From contig NZ_MAXC01000012.1 of NCBI RefSeq assembly GCF_001693485.1, positions 186,001 to 250,000 of the forward strand: a DNA stretch of 64,000 bases, in the 5' to 3' direction. The position numbers were made by a program, and so were the translations under genes. This document shows positions 34,312 through 42,477 of the stretch, piece after piece. The stretch comes from Bradyrhizobium sp. LMTR 3 (GTDB lineage Bacteria > Pseudomonadota > Alphaproteobacteria > Rhizobiales > Xanthobacteraceae). Within the stretch, counting starts at the first letter, position 1. Each line of letters begins with the position of its first letter. The notes under the pieces were generated by a model. It had not been told where the DNA came from. It ran no database searches and saw nothing but the letters and a program-made list of their open reading frames with translations.

Positions 34312-35817
34312 ATGCGAAAAATTCCGACCAATTCGCCGCCGGCGCGACGCAAGACCGAGCTCGCGCTCGATCTCTCCGGCCCTCACGTGACGCCGGGTGC
34401 CTCGGCCCCGCACCGGCTCTATCAGGCGCTGTGCCACGCCATCACGGGCGGAATTGCAAAGCCCGGCGAGCCGCTGCCGCCGTCGCGCATGCTGGCCAAG
34501 CAGACCAGCTTTCGCCGCAACGCCGTCACGTCGGCCTATGAGCGGCTGATCGCGGACGGATTTGCGGTAGCCACCGTCGGCTCCGGCACCTTTGTCGCCG
34601 CGCGCATTCCCGCCCGCGTCCATGACACGCGAGGGACGAAGATCGCGATCGAGCCGCCGCAGCAAGGCCCGCTGGCGCTCGGCTGCACGCATATCGATGA
34701 AAGAGCGCTGCAGCGCTTCCGGGCGTTTGCCGGCCGGCGCCTGCGCGCGTTCGGCGCCGAGCACCTTCAGTACGGCGACCCCAGGGGCAGCCGCGAACTT
34801 CGCGCCGCGATCGCCGATCATTTGCTGTCGGCGCGTGGGCTGCGCTGCGATCCCGACCAGATCATGCTGACGTCGGGAACGCAGCATAGCTTACGGATCG
34901 TGCTGGGTGCGATCCTGAAATCCGGCGATCAGATCTGGTGCGAAGACCCCGGTTATCCCGCCGCTCGAAGGGCGATCGAGCATTGCGGCCTGCGCCCCAT
35001 CTCGGTGCCGGTCGACGCTTCGGGCCTGATCGCGGCCAGGGGCCGGGCCTTCGCTCCTTCGGCTGGCGCGGCCTATGTGACACCGTCGCACCAATTTCCC
35101 CTCGGCGTGCAGATGTCGATGCCGCGGCGGCTGGAATTACTCGACTGGGCCAGGGATGCGGATGCCTTCGTCATCGAGGACGACTATGACAGCGAGTTTC
35201 GATATGACGGCGCGCCGCTGCTGTCGCTCGCCGGCATCGATCATCTCTCGCGCGTCATCTACATGGGCACGTTTGCAAAGACATTGTTTCCCGGATTGCG
35301 CATCGGCTACTGCGCGCTACCCGAACGGCTGGTCGGGCCGGTGACGACAGCCCGTGCCGCGCTCGACCGCTTTCCCGGCACGCTGCTCGAAGGCGCCGTC
35401 GCAGACATGCTGAATTCCGGCGCGTTCGCGGCCAACCTGCGCCGGGTGCGCGGGATCTATCGCGAAGCGCGGGACGTGCTGGCTTCGACCCTCTCGTCGA
35501 CATCGCAGGGAAGGCTCTCGGTGCCGATACCCTCGCAGGGCCTGCATCTGGTCGCGCGGTTCGATCCATCAGCCGATCCCCGCATCGCCGCGCAGGCCAA
35601 GGCCGAGGCCGGCGTCGCAGGTTGGCTGCTGGCGGAAACTTATTTCCGCGCACGCCCGCTTCCAGGCTTTGTCCTCGGCTTTGCCGGCCACAAGCTGCCA
35701 CAACTGATCGCGTCGGCCGAGCGACTCGCGAAGTCATCGCTGGCCGCCTTGCAGGCAAATGGCAAACCGAACAAGGGTGGAACTGGCAAGGTCAAACGGC
35801 TGAAGGCCGTGACGTGA
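34312..35817 (+). CDS. MocR/PdxR family regulator (GntR-aminotransferase)
   Basis: A 501-residue protein joining an N-terminal GntR-type winged helix (G-E-P-L-P-P-S-R-M-L-A-K-Q-T, then R-N-A-V-T-S-A-Y-E-R-L) to a fold type I aminotransferase domain. The PLP-binding lysine lies in Y-M-G-T-F-A-K-T-L-F-P-G-L-R-I-G-Y, and E-D-D-Y-D-S-E-F-R-Y is the usual MocR motif. Members sense PLP or an amine ligand and control divergent vitamin B6 or amine genes. The ATG at 34312 is three bases past the second GCCAATT repeat, so binding would also block its own transcription. Confidence 0.92.
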   Translation: MRKIPTNSPPARRKTELALDLSGPHVTPGASAPHRLYQALCHAITGGIAKPGEPLPPSRMLAKQTSFRRNAVTSAYERLIADGFAVATVGSGTFVAARIPARVHDTRGTKIAIEPPQQGPLALGCTHIDERALQRFRAFAGRRLRAFGAEHLQYGDPRGSRELRAAIADHLLSARGLRCDPDQIMLTSGTQHSLRIVLGAILKSGDQIWCEDPGYPAARRAIEHCGLRPISVPVDASGLIAARGRAFAPSAGAAYVTPSHQFPLGVQMSMPRRLELLDWARDADAFVIEDDYDSEFRYDGAPLLSLAGIDHLSRVIYMGTFAKTLFPGLRIGYCALPERLVGPVTTARAALDRFPGTLLEGAVADMLNSGAFAANLRRVRGIYREARDVLASTLSSTSQGRLSVPIPSQGLHLVARFDPSADPRIAAQAKAEAGVAGWLLAETYFRARPLPGFVLGFAGHKLPQLIASAERLAKSSLAALQANGKPNKGGTGKVKRLKAVT

Positions 35818-35904
35818 ACACTCACGCCGGCCGGCACCCTATCAGAATCGCGGCCGCGTCACTAAGCTCGATGCTCAAATCAAATTCACGAACGGAAATA
35901 CCCA

Positions 35905-36165
35905 ATGCCCGGCCATCGCAACGCCTCGTATCTCGTCATCGGTGCATTCATCGCAGGCGTGCTCGGCTATGCAACGGCGGCCCTCGCTCAGACGGTCTCG
36001 CGCGAGCAGGACATTGTCGACCTGCGGCTCGGCCAGCGCGTCCTGGTTGATGATGGATCGTGTCCGACGGGACAAATCAAGGAAGTCCAGGGCTCGCAGA
36101 TGACGACGTCAGGCGTGCTCCGCACCCGCAAGTGCATTCCGCGGCTGGGAACGAAGAAGCGCTAG
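35905..36165 (+). CDS. DUF6719-like exported protein
   Basis: An 86-residue exported protein: signal peptide (Y-L-V-I-G-A-F-I-A-G-V-L-G-Y-A-T-A-A-L-A-Q), then a small domain with D-L-R-L-G-Q-R-V-L-V-D-D-G-S-C-P-T-G-Q-I-K and a basic C terminus. Two cysteines (S-C-P and R-K-C-I-P) could pair. The pattern matches short DUF6719-type proteins common in Bradyrhizobium; function unknown. It ends 14 bases before the remnant of an NTF2-like gene on the other strand. Confidence 0.75.
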   Translation: MPGHRNASYLVIGAFIAGVLGYATAALAQTVSREQDIVDLRLGQRVLVDDGSCPTGQIKEVQGSQMTTSGVLRTRKCIPRLGTKKR

Positions 36166-36179
36166 CAGCGCCAGCCAGC

Positions 36180-36305
36180 CTAGAACATGCCTTTGGTGTT
36201 GGCGGCCTTCTCGGGAATTTCCGGCACGACGTCCCAGTGCTCGACAATCTTGCCGTTCTCCAGCCTGAAAATGTCGACGATGGCGCGGCCGAGCGTGGGG
36301 CGCTG
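36180..36305 (-). pseudogene. C-terminal remnant of SnoaL/NTF2-like gene
   Basis: The last 41 codons before the stop encode G-R-A-I-V-D-I-F-R-L-E-N-G-K-I-V-E-H-W-D, followed by V-V-P-E-I-P and a closing A-N-T-K-G-M-F. This is the typical end of SnoaL-like polyketide cyclase-related proteins (about 130 residues). The N-terminal two thirds are missing: upstream in this frame is only the shadow of the next gene. It looks like a decayed fragment. Confidence 0.6.
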
Positions 36306-36331
36306 CGGAGAAATATTTTGAGGAGCCGCGC

Positions 36332-36730
36332 TTACTGGTTCGTCGCCGGCTCGAACATGCATTGCAGCGTCGGCTTGGCGATCTTGGTGAAGGTCGGGCC
36401 GATCTCGGATCGCTTCGATGCCGGCACCCATGCGGTCTCGATCGTCGGCACACCGGTCTCGCTAATGCCGCGCAGCAGCGCTTCGCGGAGGTCGGGATCT
36501 TCCACAGTTGCGGCGGCGTAGTCGTGCAGGCAGCCGCAAACGCGTTCGGGATGCGCCCAGCGTCCGACCATGTGGGGCGCGCAGAGCCGCACGAACTCGC
36601 CGCGCGGATCGGGCACCTTGAAGAGCGAACGGAACGAGGTCTGCGGCGGCTGAAACTGGACTTGAGCCTGTGCCGCGCCGCCGAGGAGAAGGGAGGCAAA
36701 GATGACAGCAAAACAGATGCGTACGAACAT
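36332..36730 (-). CDS. Exported hypothetical protein
   Basis: A 132-residue protein with a clear signal peptide (F-A-V-I-F-A-S-L-L-L-G-G-A-A-Q-A-Q) and a mature part of about 110 residues with four cysteines: L-C-A-P-H, V-C-G-C-L-H and L-Q-C-M-F. They suggest one or two disulfides or metal binding in the periplasm. The C-G-C-L-H-D-Y and D-P-D-L-R-E-A-L-L segments look helical. I recognise no family. Confidence 0.7.
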   Translation of the reverse strand: MFVRICFAVIFASLLLGGAAQAQVQFQPPQTSFRSLFKVPDPRGEFVRLCAPHMVGRWAHPERVCGCLHDYAAATVEDPDLREALLRGISETGVPTIETAWVPASKRSEIGPTFTKIAKPTLQCMFEPATNQ

Positions 36731-36764
36731 ACCGAGCCTTTATCGGTAAAAGAATCCGCTACGC

Positions 36765-36926
36765 TTAGTTGGCAGCCATGACCATCGGTAGCGGCGCCGG
36801 GGCCGCAACCGGCGAGCCGTTATAGGCGAAGGTGCCAACCCCCGGCAGGCCCTGATCCGAAGAACCAGCCATCGAGGAACCAGCCAGAATGACGGCCAGG
36901 GCGAGGATGAAGCTGGTGGTCCGCAT
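36765..36926 (-). CDS. Small exported peptide (53 aa)
   Basis: A 53-residue frame with a compact signal peptide (M-R-T-T-S-F-I-L-A-L-A-V-I-L-A-G-S-S-M-A) and a short Gly/Pro-rich mature part (G-V-G-T-F-A-Y-N-G-S-P-V-A-A-P-A-P). GGAGA lies about eight bases before the ATG at 36926. Very short exported peptides of this form recur in Bradyrhizobium. Function unknown. Its promoter region holds the inverted repeat at 37048-37079. Confidence 0.6.
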   Translation of the reverse strand: MRTTSFILALAVILAGSSMAGSSDQGLPGVGTFAYNGSPVAAPAPLPMVMAAN

Positions 36927-37047
36927 CTGACTTGTCTCCGGTTATCAGTGGCCGGCGGTTCCCGCCGTCTCGTTGGTCACCTGATAACTGTCGGCTGTTT
37001 CCAGACATCTGCGCCAAAAACGAAAAATGGTTTCGTCGCACAGGAGA

Positions 37048-37079
37048 ATTGTTTCGTCGTCCCTGTCGGACGAAACAAT
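37048..37079. promoter_or_regulatory. Inverted repeat, probable repressor operator
   Basis: ATTGTTTCGTC (37048-37058) and GACGAAACAAT (37069-37079) are perfect 11-bp arms around a 10-base spacer. A further direct copy of GTTTCGTCG starts at 37030. The arm resembles TetR-family half-sites, but no regulator gene is adjacent. It could act on the exported-peptide gene to the left or on a possible frame to the right. Confidence 0.55.
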
Positions 37080-37094
37080 AGCGGGAAAAATCCA

Positions 37095-37604
37095 ATGAAT
37101 TCAGCCGGGACGCTCGTACTTGAGATGCTCAGGCTGAACTCCGCAAGCTGGCCGTTACGGCCACTTTGGCCCCCGTCCAATGGACGAGAACCGCCTCGCT
37201 CGCTGGCAGATCGGATGAACCGAGACTTCGATCCGGCCGACTCAGCGAATGCCACGCAACCTTCCGCATGCCTGTGCGTTGTGACCCTTCCTCAACAAAG
37301 GACAGCAGTCGTGGGCAATGGCAACAGTGCACCCCCGACCCGCAAACCCGGCCAGCCGGGGGGTGAAAATTTGTCTGGAAGTGACGGCTCCGAACAGCGG
37401 ATCAATCCTTCCCTGAACACAGAGCGCCGCGGAAAAGCCTCAGAGCATCCTGCGAGCCTTTGTGGCGCGATGTCGCAACAAGGCGGCGAATTTCGCGGCA
37501 ATGTCTCTGCGCCGCAGAAATTCGTGCATCTGGTCGGCTGCCGCGACCGCAAGGTCGAGCCCGGCCTGGAGGCCCGCCAATATTCCAATCCGCTCAAGCG
37601 GTAA
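37095..37604 (+). other. Weak candidate reading frame
   Basis: A 169-codon frame starting 15 bases after the inverted repeat; a GTG at 37311 with AAAGGA upstream would give a 97-residue version. The composition (Arg, Pro, Ser-rich, few hydrophobic cores) is not clearly protein-like, and no family is recognised. Apart from this frame and the operator-like repeat, 36927-37655 shows no gene I can support. Confidence 0.2.
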
Positions 37605-37655
37605 GCTTGATGCCCTCATCCCGGATCCGATCTCGGATCCCGGCCGGCATCGGAC

Positions 37656-38204
37656 TTACTGGATGAATTCACCGCATTTCTGAACCGCGGCCTCAGTGGC
37701 ACCCCAGGGCATGACCGGCACCGAGGAGGTGGAGTTTTTGGGTGAACCTTCGATCAGCTTGTCCGAATAGACCATGTAGACCAGCACATTGCGTTTGGCA
37801 TCGCAGCCGCGAACAATCTGCATCTTCTTGAAGAACAGCGAGCGGCGCTGCCGGAACATATCGTCGCCCTGCTCCAGTCTGTGCTTGAACTTGATGGGGC
37901 CGACCTGGCGGCACGCCAGCGAGATATCCGAGACTTCCTCGGCGAGGCCGAGCCAGCCCTTGAAGCCGCCCTTTTCCGGCACCGTGAAGTGACAGGCGAC
38001 GCCTTCGACCTCGGGGTCGTCGACCGCGTAGGTCGCGAGCTTGTCGTTGGGGCTCAGCCATTTGAAGACCGTCGAGCGACGGAAGATCAAGTCGGGCTCT
38101 TCTGCGGCCGATGCCGGGCCTGCCTGCCACAATGTCAGCGCGAGCACCACCAAGGCCAGACTTCTCCACTTCTTGTCACGCTTAACGATGGCCTTGGATG
38201 TCAT
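37656..38204 (-). CDS. CreA family protein
   Basis: A 182-residue exported protein of the CreA family: signal peptide (L-A-L-V-V-L-A-L-T-L-W-Q-A-G-P-A-S-A), then F-K-W-L-S-P-N-D-K-L, V-E-G-V-A-C-H-F-T and S-D-I-S-L-A-C-R-Q-V-G-P-I, and S-L-F-F-K-K-M-Q-I-V-R-G-C-D. The family is conserved in Proteobacteria but its biochemical function is not known; it is periplasmic. Start at 38204 begins the signal peptide. Confidence 0.88.
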   Translation of the reverse strand: MTSKAIVKRDKKWRSLALVVLALTLWQAGPASAAEEPDLIFRRSTVFKWLSPNDKLATYAVDDPEVEGVACHFTVPEKGGFKGWLGLAEEVSDISLACRQVGPIKFKHRLEQGDDMFRQRRSLFFKKMQIVRGCDAKRNVLVYMVYSDKLIEGSPKNSTSSVPVMPWGATEAAVQKCGEFIQ

Positions 38205-38360
38205 TGATATCTCCGCTGAAGGGCTCGCCGCCTATGTAGTGCCGGAAAGTGGAACAGGAAGGCTGCAGGATGATTTGGAAGGCCGCACTACCGCCTTATC
38301 GATGGCGTCAGATCGAGCAGGCGTGGTTTAACGGAATGTGAGGCTTTTTTGCTACGATCG

Positions 38361-38412
38361 GGGCGAAAAGCGCTGGAATTAGAAGGCTTACGCTGGTGAA
38401 CGCTTTTCGCCC
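38361..38412. repeat. 12-bp inverted repeat before L,D-transpeptidase gene
   Basis: GGGCGAAAAGCG (38361-38372) and CGCTTTTCGCCC (38401-38412) are perfect complements around a 28-base spacer. It sits 57 bases before the L,D-transpeptidase start, where a stem could act as a leader hairpin or operator. Confidence 0.55.
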
Positions 38413-38469
38413 TTGCGACAACAAACGAATAAGCAAGACGGTGGATTCGAGTATCCGGATTTGAGGATT

Positions 38470-40026
38470 ATGCGCGTGAGCAGGCATCGAGCGTTCAGTG
38501 CGAGGATTGCGGGCGCGACGATTTCAAAACGGCGATTTTGGCAGATTGCGATACTGACCGCCGCCGGCTCCTTTGCCGCCGCTTCCCAAGCGGATGCCGC
38601 CGCCATGTTCTACTGGCACGATTCCGACGCCGGCTATTATTACCGGCCGATGGCGCCGACGCAGCCGCGCAAGCCGAAGGTGCGCCGTCCGTCAGCCAAG
38701 ACCGAGGCGGCCGTCAAGGAAACCAACGCCAAACCGCAGGGGCCGCTGATCATCGCCGTCTCGATCGAGCAGCAGAAGGTCCGCGTCTACGACGCCAATG
38801 GGTTGTTTGCCGAAAGCCCGGTGTCGACGGGCACGAAGGATCATCCGACCCCAATGGGCGTATTCAGCGTCATCCAGAAGCACAAGATGCACCGCTCCAA
38901 CATCTATAGCGGCGCGCCGATGCCTTACATGCAGCGCATTACCTGGTCGGGGATTGCGCTGCATGCCGGCGTGCTGCCGGGCTATCCGGCGTCGCATGGC
39001 TGCATTCGTATGCCAACCGCCTTCGCCGTGAAGATGTGGAACTGGACCCGGATGGGCGCGCGCGTCATCATCACGCCCGGCCAGATCACGCCTGCCAGTT
39101 TCTCGCACCCACTGCTGGTGGCGCAGAAAGTCGTCCCGCAGCCGCTCATCGCCGACGATCCCACGACCGATGCGCCCGCGGTGAAGGGCGACAAGGGCGC
39201 GGACGCGGGCCGCGCGGAGCCAAGCCTCGAACTCCGATCGACCGTCGGCCACGCGGCGCCGTTGCGCGAACAGACCCACACGGCGGATGCCGGCAGCGCT
39301 CTGCCGACGAGCGCCGTCGTGACCATGTCCGACGCAACGCCGTCTGCGGCCCAGGTCCAGCCTGCCGGCGATACGTCGAGCGCGGAGGCAAAGGCGGACG
39401 CGCCGAAATCCGAGCCAGCTATCTCGGCAGCCGGCGAGCCCACGAAGGCGATTGCTGATACACCGGCTGCGCCGACCGTCGCGCCTGAGATCAAGAAGGA
39501 TACCGCGCGTCTGCCCGGCGCGGACAAGGCTGCCAGGGTCGAACCGCCCAGGCGTCCCGGCCAGATCGCGGTGTTCGTCAGCCGCAAGGATTCCAAGCTG
39601 TACGTCCGCGAGAGCTTCAAGCCGCAGTTCGATTTGCCGGTGACGATTGCGCCGAGCGACCGGCCGCTGGGCACCCATGTGTTCACCGTCGAGGCCGATA
39701 AGAACGATCCCAACCTGTTGCGCTGGTCGGTGGTCTCGCTGCCGGTCACGGCCCGCAACGCTGCGCGGATCGATAACACCGCCCCTGCTGCGCGGCGCGG
39801 CAGGATACCCGGCGCAGCGCCCGCCGAGGCAAAGCTGCTGCTGACGGCGAACAGTCCGGCCGAGGCACTGGACCGCATCGCCGTCGCTCCCGAGGCGATT
39901 GCGCGGATCGCCGAGATGCTGACCACCGGCAGCTCGATCGTGGTGTCCGATCACGGCATCAACACGGGCGGCGAAACCGGCGAAGGCACCGACTTCATCG
40001 TCCCGCTGCGCATGGTCCAGCCATAA
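38470..40026 (+). CDS. L,D-transpeptidase with second degenerate domain
   Basis: A 518-residue exported enzyme that cross-links or anchors peptidoglycan. A signal or anchor segment (about 22-44) is followed by an active YkuD domain (about 92-215) with the catalytic pattern His165, then S-H-G-C-I-R with Cys178 and Arg180. A long Ala/Pro/Thr-rich linker (about 220-360) leads to a second region (about 365-510) starting I-A-V-F-V-S-R-K-D-S-K-L-Y-V, which mirrors the start of the first domain but lacks the catalytic Cys. I read that as a degenerate copy. Start at 38470; a longer frame upstream is not leader-like. Confidence 0.88.
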   Translation: MRVSRHRAFSARIAGATISKRRFWQIAILTAAGSFAAASQADAAAMFYWHDSDAGYYYRPMAPTQPRKPKVRRPSAKTEAAVKETNAKPQGPLIIAVSIEQQKVRVYDANGLFAESPVSTGTKDHPTPMGVFSVIQKHKMHRSNIYSGAPMPYMQRITWSGIALHAGVLPGYPASHGCIRMPTAFAVKMWNWTRMGARVIITPGQITPASFSHPLLVAQKVVPQPLIADDPTTDAPAVKGDKGADAGRAEPSLELRSTVGHAAPLREQTHTADAGSALPTSAVVTMSDATPSAAQVQPAGDTSSAEAKADAPKSEPAISAAGEPTKAIADTPAAPTVAPEIKKDTARLPGADKAARVEPPRRPGQIAVFVSRKDSKLYVRESFKPQFDLPVTIAPSDRPLGTHVFTVEADKNDPNLLRWSVVSLPVTARNAARIDNTAPAARRGRIPGAAPAEAKLLLTANSPAEALDRIAVAPEAIARIAEMLTTGSSIVVSDHGINTGGETGEGTDFIVPLRMVQP

Positions 40027-40098
40027 CGGCTTGTTGAGGCGCGAAGGCCCGCGCATTGCGCTATGCTTCGGTCACCAAACCGCAGCCCGAGGCTTTTC

Positions 40099-40671
40099 AT
40101 GATGGACCGCAGGAGCGTGATGACCGCGGCGCTGGCCGCGATCGCAGGCATGGCCTCTAGCAGGCAATCCCTGGCGCAGGCCGCCATGAGCCGGATGACG
40201 GCTTACGCGTTTTCGTTTCCGGGATTGGCCGGCGGCGACATCAGGCTTTCCGAATTTGCCGGCCGGCCGATCCTGATCGTCAACACCGCTTCGCTCTGTG
40301 GCTTCACGCCGCAATATGGCGGCCTGCAGCAATTGTGGACCGAGTTTGGCAGCCGCGGCTTGATGATCATCGGCGTTCCCTCCAATGATTTCGGCGCCCA
40401 GGAGCCGGGCGGCGCGACCGAAATCACAGCGACGGCGCAGAGCCACCATGTCACCTTTCCGATCGCCGCGAAGGCGGTCGTCAAGGGACCGAACGCGCAT
40501 CCGTTCTACAGATGGGCGGCAGAGGCACGACCGAAGGAAGTTCCACGCTGGAACTTCCACAAATACCTGATCGGCCGCGACGGCTATATCGCCGACGTCT
40601 TCCCGGAATCCATCGAACCCGTAGATACACGGGTGAAAACCGCGGTCGCACGGGCCTTGGCTGCTTCCTGA
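40099..40671 (+). CDS. Glutathione peroxidase
   Basis: A 190-residue peroxidase that reduces peroxides with a thiol. It shows the active Cys in N-T-A-S-L-C-G-F-T-P-Q-Y, the Gln in P-S-N-D-F-G-A-Q-E-P-G, and the Trp in W-N-F-H-K-Y-L-I, completing the known triad. An N-terminal leader (A-A-L-A-A-I-A-G-M-A-S-S-R-Q-S-L-A-Q-A) suggests export to the periplasm, possibly by the twin-arginine route (M-M-D-R-R-S-V-M). The ATG at 40099 has CGAGG upstream. Confidence 0.92.
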   Translation: MMDRRSVMTAALAAIAGMASSRQSLAQAAMSRMTAYAFSFPGLAGGDIRLSEFAGRPILIVNTASLCGFTPQYGGLQQLWTEFGSRGLMIIGVPSNDFGAQEPGGATEITATAQSHHVTFPIAAKAVVKGPNAHPFYRWAAEARPKEVPRWNFHKYLIGRDGYIADVFPESIEPVDTRVKTAVARALAAS

Positions 40672-40821
40672 ATTAACCCCTCGGGGACAAATCCGCTGCG
40701 TCGCAACGGTTGCATTGGCGCGCCTGCTCCAACTAGGCTACTGTGCGTCGGGGGATGGAGGCAGACCGGACGACGGCAGCGCCACCGACCGGGTGCGGGA
40801 TTCTAATTTGGGGAAAACAGG

Positions 40822-41766
40822 ATGCGTATTGGGGCGGGGGTGATCGTTGCAGCGGTTTCGCTGCTGGCATCAAGCGCGGCGTGGTCGCAGGTTCCACCCG
40901 CCAAAGGCGTGACCGCGCCTCAGGCAGCAGCGGCACCAATTCCTGCTCCGCCGCCAGCGCCCGTCTCGACCCGTCCGCCTTGCAACAATCCGAACGCGCT
41001 TGGCATCGGCCGCACGGTCGAGATCGACACGACTGGCGGACCCGGCTTCGGCTTCGAGCATTTCAAGGAGCTCGACTTCCTTCGCGACAAGGAGGTGGTG
41101 CTGACCTTCGACGACGGCCCGTGGCCCGTGAATACGCCTGCGGTCCTGAAGACGCTCGCGGAGGAATGCACCACCGGCATTTTCTTCCCGATCGGCAAGC
41201 ACGCCACCTACTATCCCGAAATCCTCAGGCAGGTGATGGCGGCGGGCCATTCGATTGGATCGCACACCTGGTCGCATGCCGCCCTCGTCAACAAGAAGCT
41301 GAACGAGCAGCAGCGCAAGGATGAAATCGAGAAGGGCTTCAGCGCCGTGAAATGGGCACTCGGCGGCAAGGCGCCGGCGCCGTTCTTCCGCTTCCCCGCG
41401 CTGCAGCACCCGCCGGAGATGGTGACCTATCTCGGCGACCGCAACGTCGGGATTTTCTCCTGCGACCTCGATTCCTTCGACTTCAAGGCGAGCAAGGCGC
41501 AGACCATCATCGACACCGTGATGCGCAAGGTCGAGAAGAACGGCAAAGGCATCATCCTGATGCACGACTTCCAGAAGCACACCGCGGAAGCCCTGCCCGA
41601 GCTTCTGAAGAAACTGAAGGCCGGCGGCTACAAGGTGGTGGCGATGCGCGCCAAGACGCCGGTACAGACCATCGCCCAGTATGACGAAGACATCGTCAAG
41701 GATCTGAAGCTGCCGACCGTGAGCTCGCGCCCGGTTTCCAGCGTCGTCCAGACGATCTCGGAATAG
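40822..41766 (+). CDS. Polysaccharide deacetylase (NodB homology)
   Basis: A 314-residue exported deacetylase. A signal peptide (I-V-A-A-V-S-L-L-A-S-S-A-A-W-S-Q) and a Pro/Ala-rich linker lead to a NodB domain with L-T-F-D-D-G-P-W-P (metal Asp) and S-H-T-W-S-H (metal His pair), then F-F-R-F-P and the catalytic-base region L-M-H-D-F. It removes acetyl groups from an N-acetylated sugar polymer, probably peptidoglycan or a surface glycan. It is not a nod-cluster gene: no nodA or nodC is near. Confidence 0.9.
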   Translation: MRIGAGVIVAAVSLLASSAAWSQVPPAKGVTAPQAAAAPIPAPPPAPVSTRPPCNNPNALGIGRTVEIDTTGGPGFGFEHFKELDFLRDKEVVLTFDDGPWPVNTPAVLKTLAEECTTGIFFPIGKHATYYPEILRQVMAAGHSIGSHTWSHAALVNKKLNEQQRKDEIEKGFSAVKWALGGKAPAPFFRFPALQHPPEMVTYLGDRNVGIFSCDLDSFDFKASKAQTIIDTVMRKVEKNGKGIILMHDFQKHTAEALPELLKKLKAGGYKVVAMRAKTPVQTIAQYDEDIVKDLKLPTVSSRPVSSVVQTISE

Positions 41767-41786
41767 TAGCGGCGCGACGCAGGCCC

Positions 41787-42344
41787 GTGCCGGCGCTACG
41801 CATCGAAGGCTATGTCATCGTTTCCGCCGACGGCATGCTGGCGGACGCGCGCAACGTCATGCCGGACGAATTGAAGTTTGAGGGCGACAAGGCGTTTTTC
41901 ACCGCCGCCCTCGACCGCGCCGACCTGATCCTGCACGGGCGCAATTCCTATGAGGATCAGCCGAACTCGCCGCGGCGCAAGCGGGTCATCCTGACGCGCA
42001 ACGTCGAGGCGATTGCTCCCGACCCGTCCAATCCGAAAGCTACGCTGTGGAATCCCGCGGGCGCTTCGTTCGAAGCCGCCTGCCATCATGCAGGCGTGGA
42101 TACCGGCACCGTCGCCATAATCGGCGGCCCCGGCGTGTTCGGCATGTTCATGGACCGCTACGACGTGTTCTGGCTATCGCAAGCGCCGCATGTCCGGCTG
42201 CCCGGCGGCGAACCCTGCTTCCCCGGAGTCCCCGCCCGTTCGCCGCAGGAAATCCTCGCCGCGCACGGACTGCGCGCCGGCGAGCCGCAGATGCTCGATG
42301 CAGCGCACGAGGTCACCGTCAGGCCATGGCGGCGCGGCGCATAG
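41787..42344 (+). CDS. DHFR-like (RibD C-terminal) reductase
   Basis: A 185-residue protein of the dihydrofolate reductase fold: R-I-E-G-Y-V-I-V-S-A-D-G-M near the start, A-D-L-I-L-H-G-R-N-S-Y-E, R-V-I-L-T-R-N, and the cofactor loop V-A-I-I-G-G-P-G-V-F. These are typical of the RibD-C/DHFR-like group that uses NADPH; true folate activity is unlikely because the normal folate motifs are absent. The GTG start at 41787 begins the first strand; it follows the deacetylase stop by 20 bases and may be in the same message. Confidence 0.82.
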   Translation: MPALRIEGYVIVSADGMLADARNVMPDELKFEGDKAFFTAALDRADLILHGRNSYEDQPNSPRRKRVILTRNVEAIAPDPSNPKATLWNPAGASFEAACHHAGVDTGTVAIIGGPGVFGMFMDRYDVFWLSQAPHVRLPGGEPCFPGVPARSPQEILAAHGLRAGEPQMLDAAHEVTVRPWRRGA

Positions 42345-42477
42345 GGCGTCATCCTTTCGTCCAATGAATCTCGCCGTAAGCCAACCCGTGGCCAGAGATT
42401 GCTTGACAGCGTGCAGGCGCGGTTCCAACCTGAAAAGAAAAAAGAAAAACAAACGTCATCATCGGGAGGACCACGAC

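Noticed and set aside
38692..40056. 454-residue minus-strand frame across the L,D-transpeptidase gene
   Set aside because: Arg/Gly-rich shadow; the plus strand carries the S-H-G-C active site and a signal peptide.
40822..41766. NodB-like deacetylase as part of a nodulation cluster
   Set aside because: It has a signal peptide and long linker, and no nodA, nodC or nod box is present; it fits a general envelope deacetylase.
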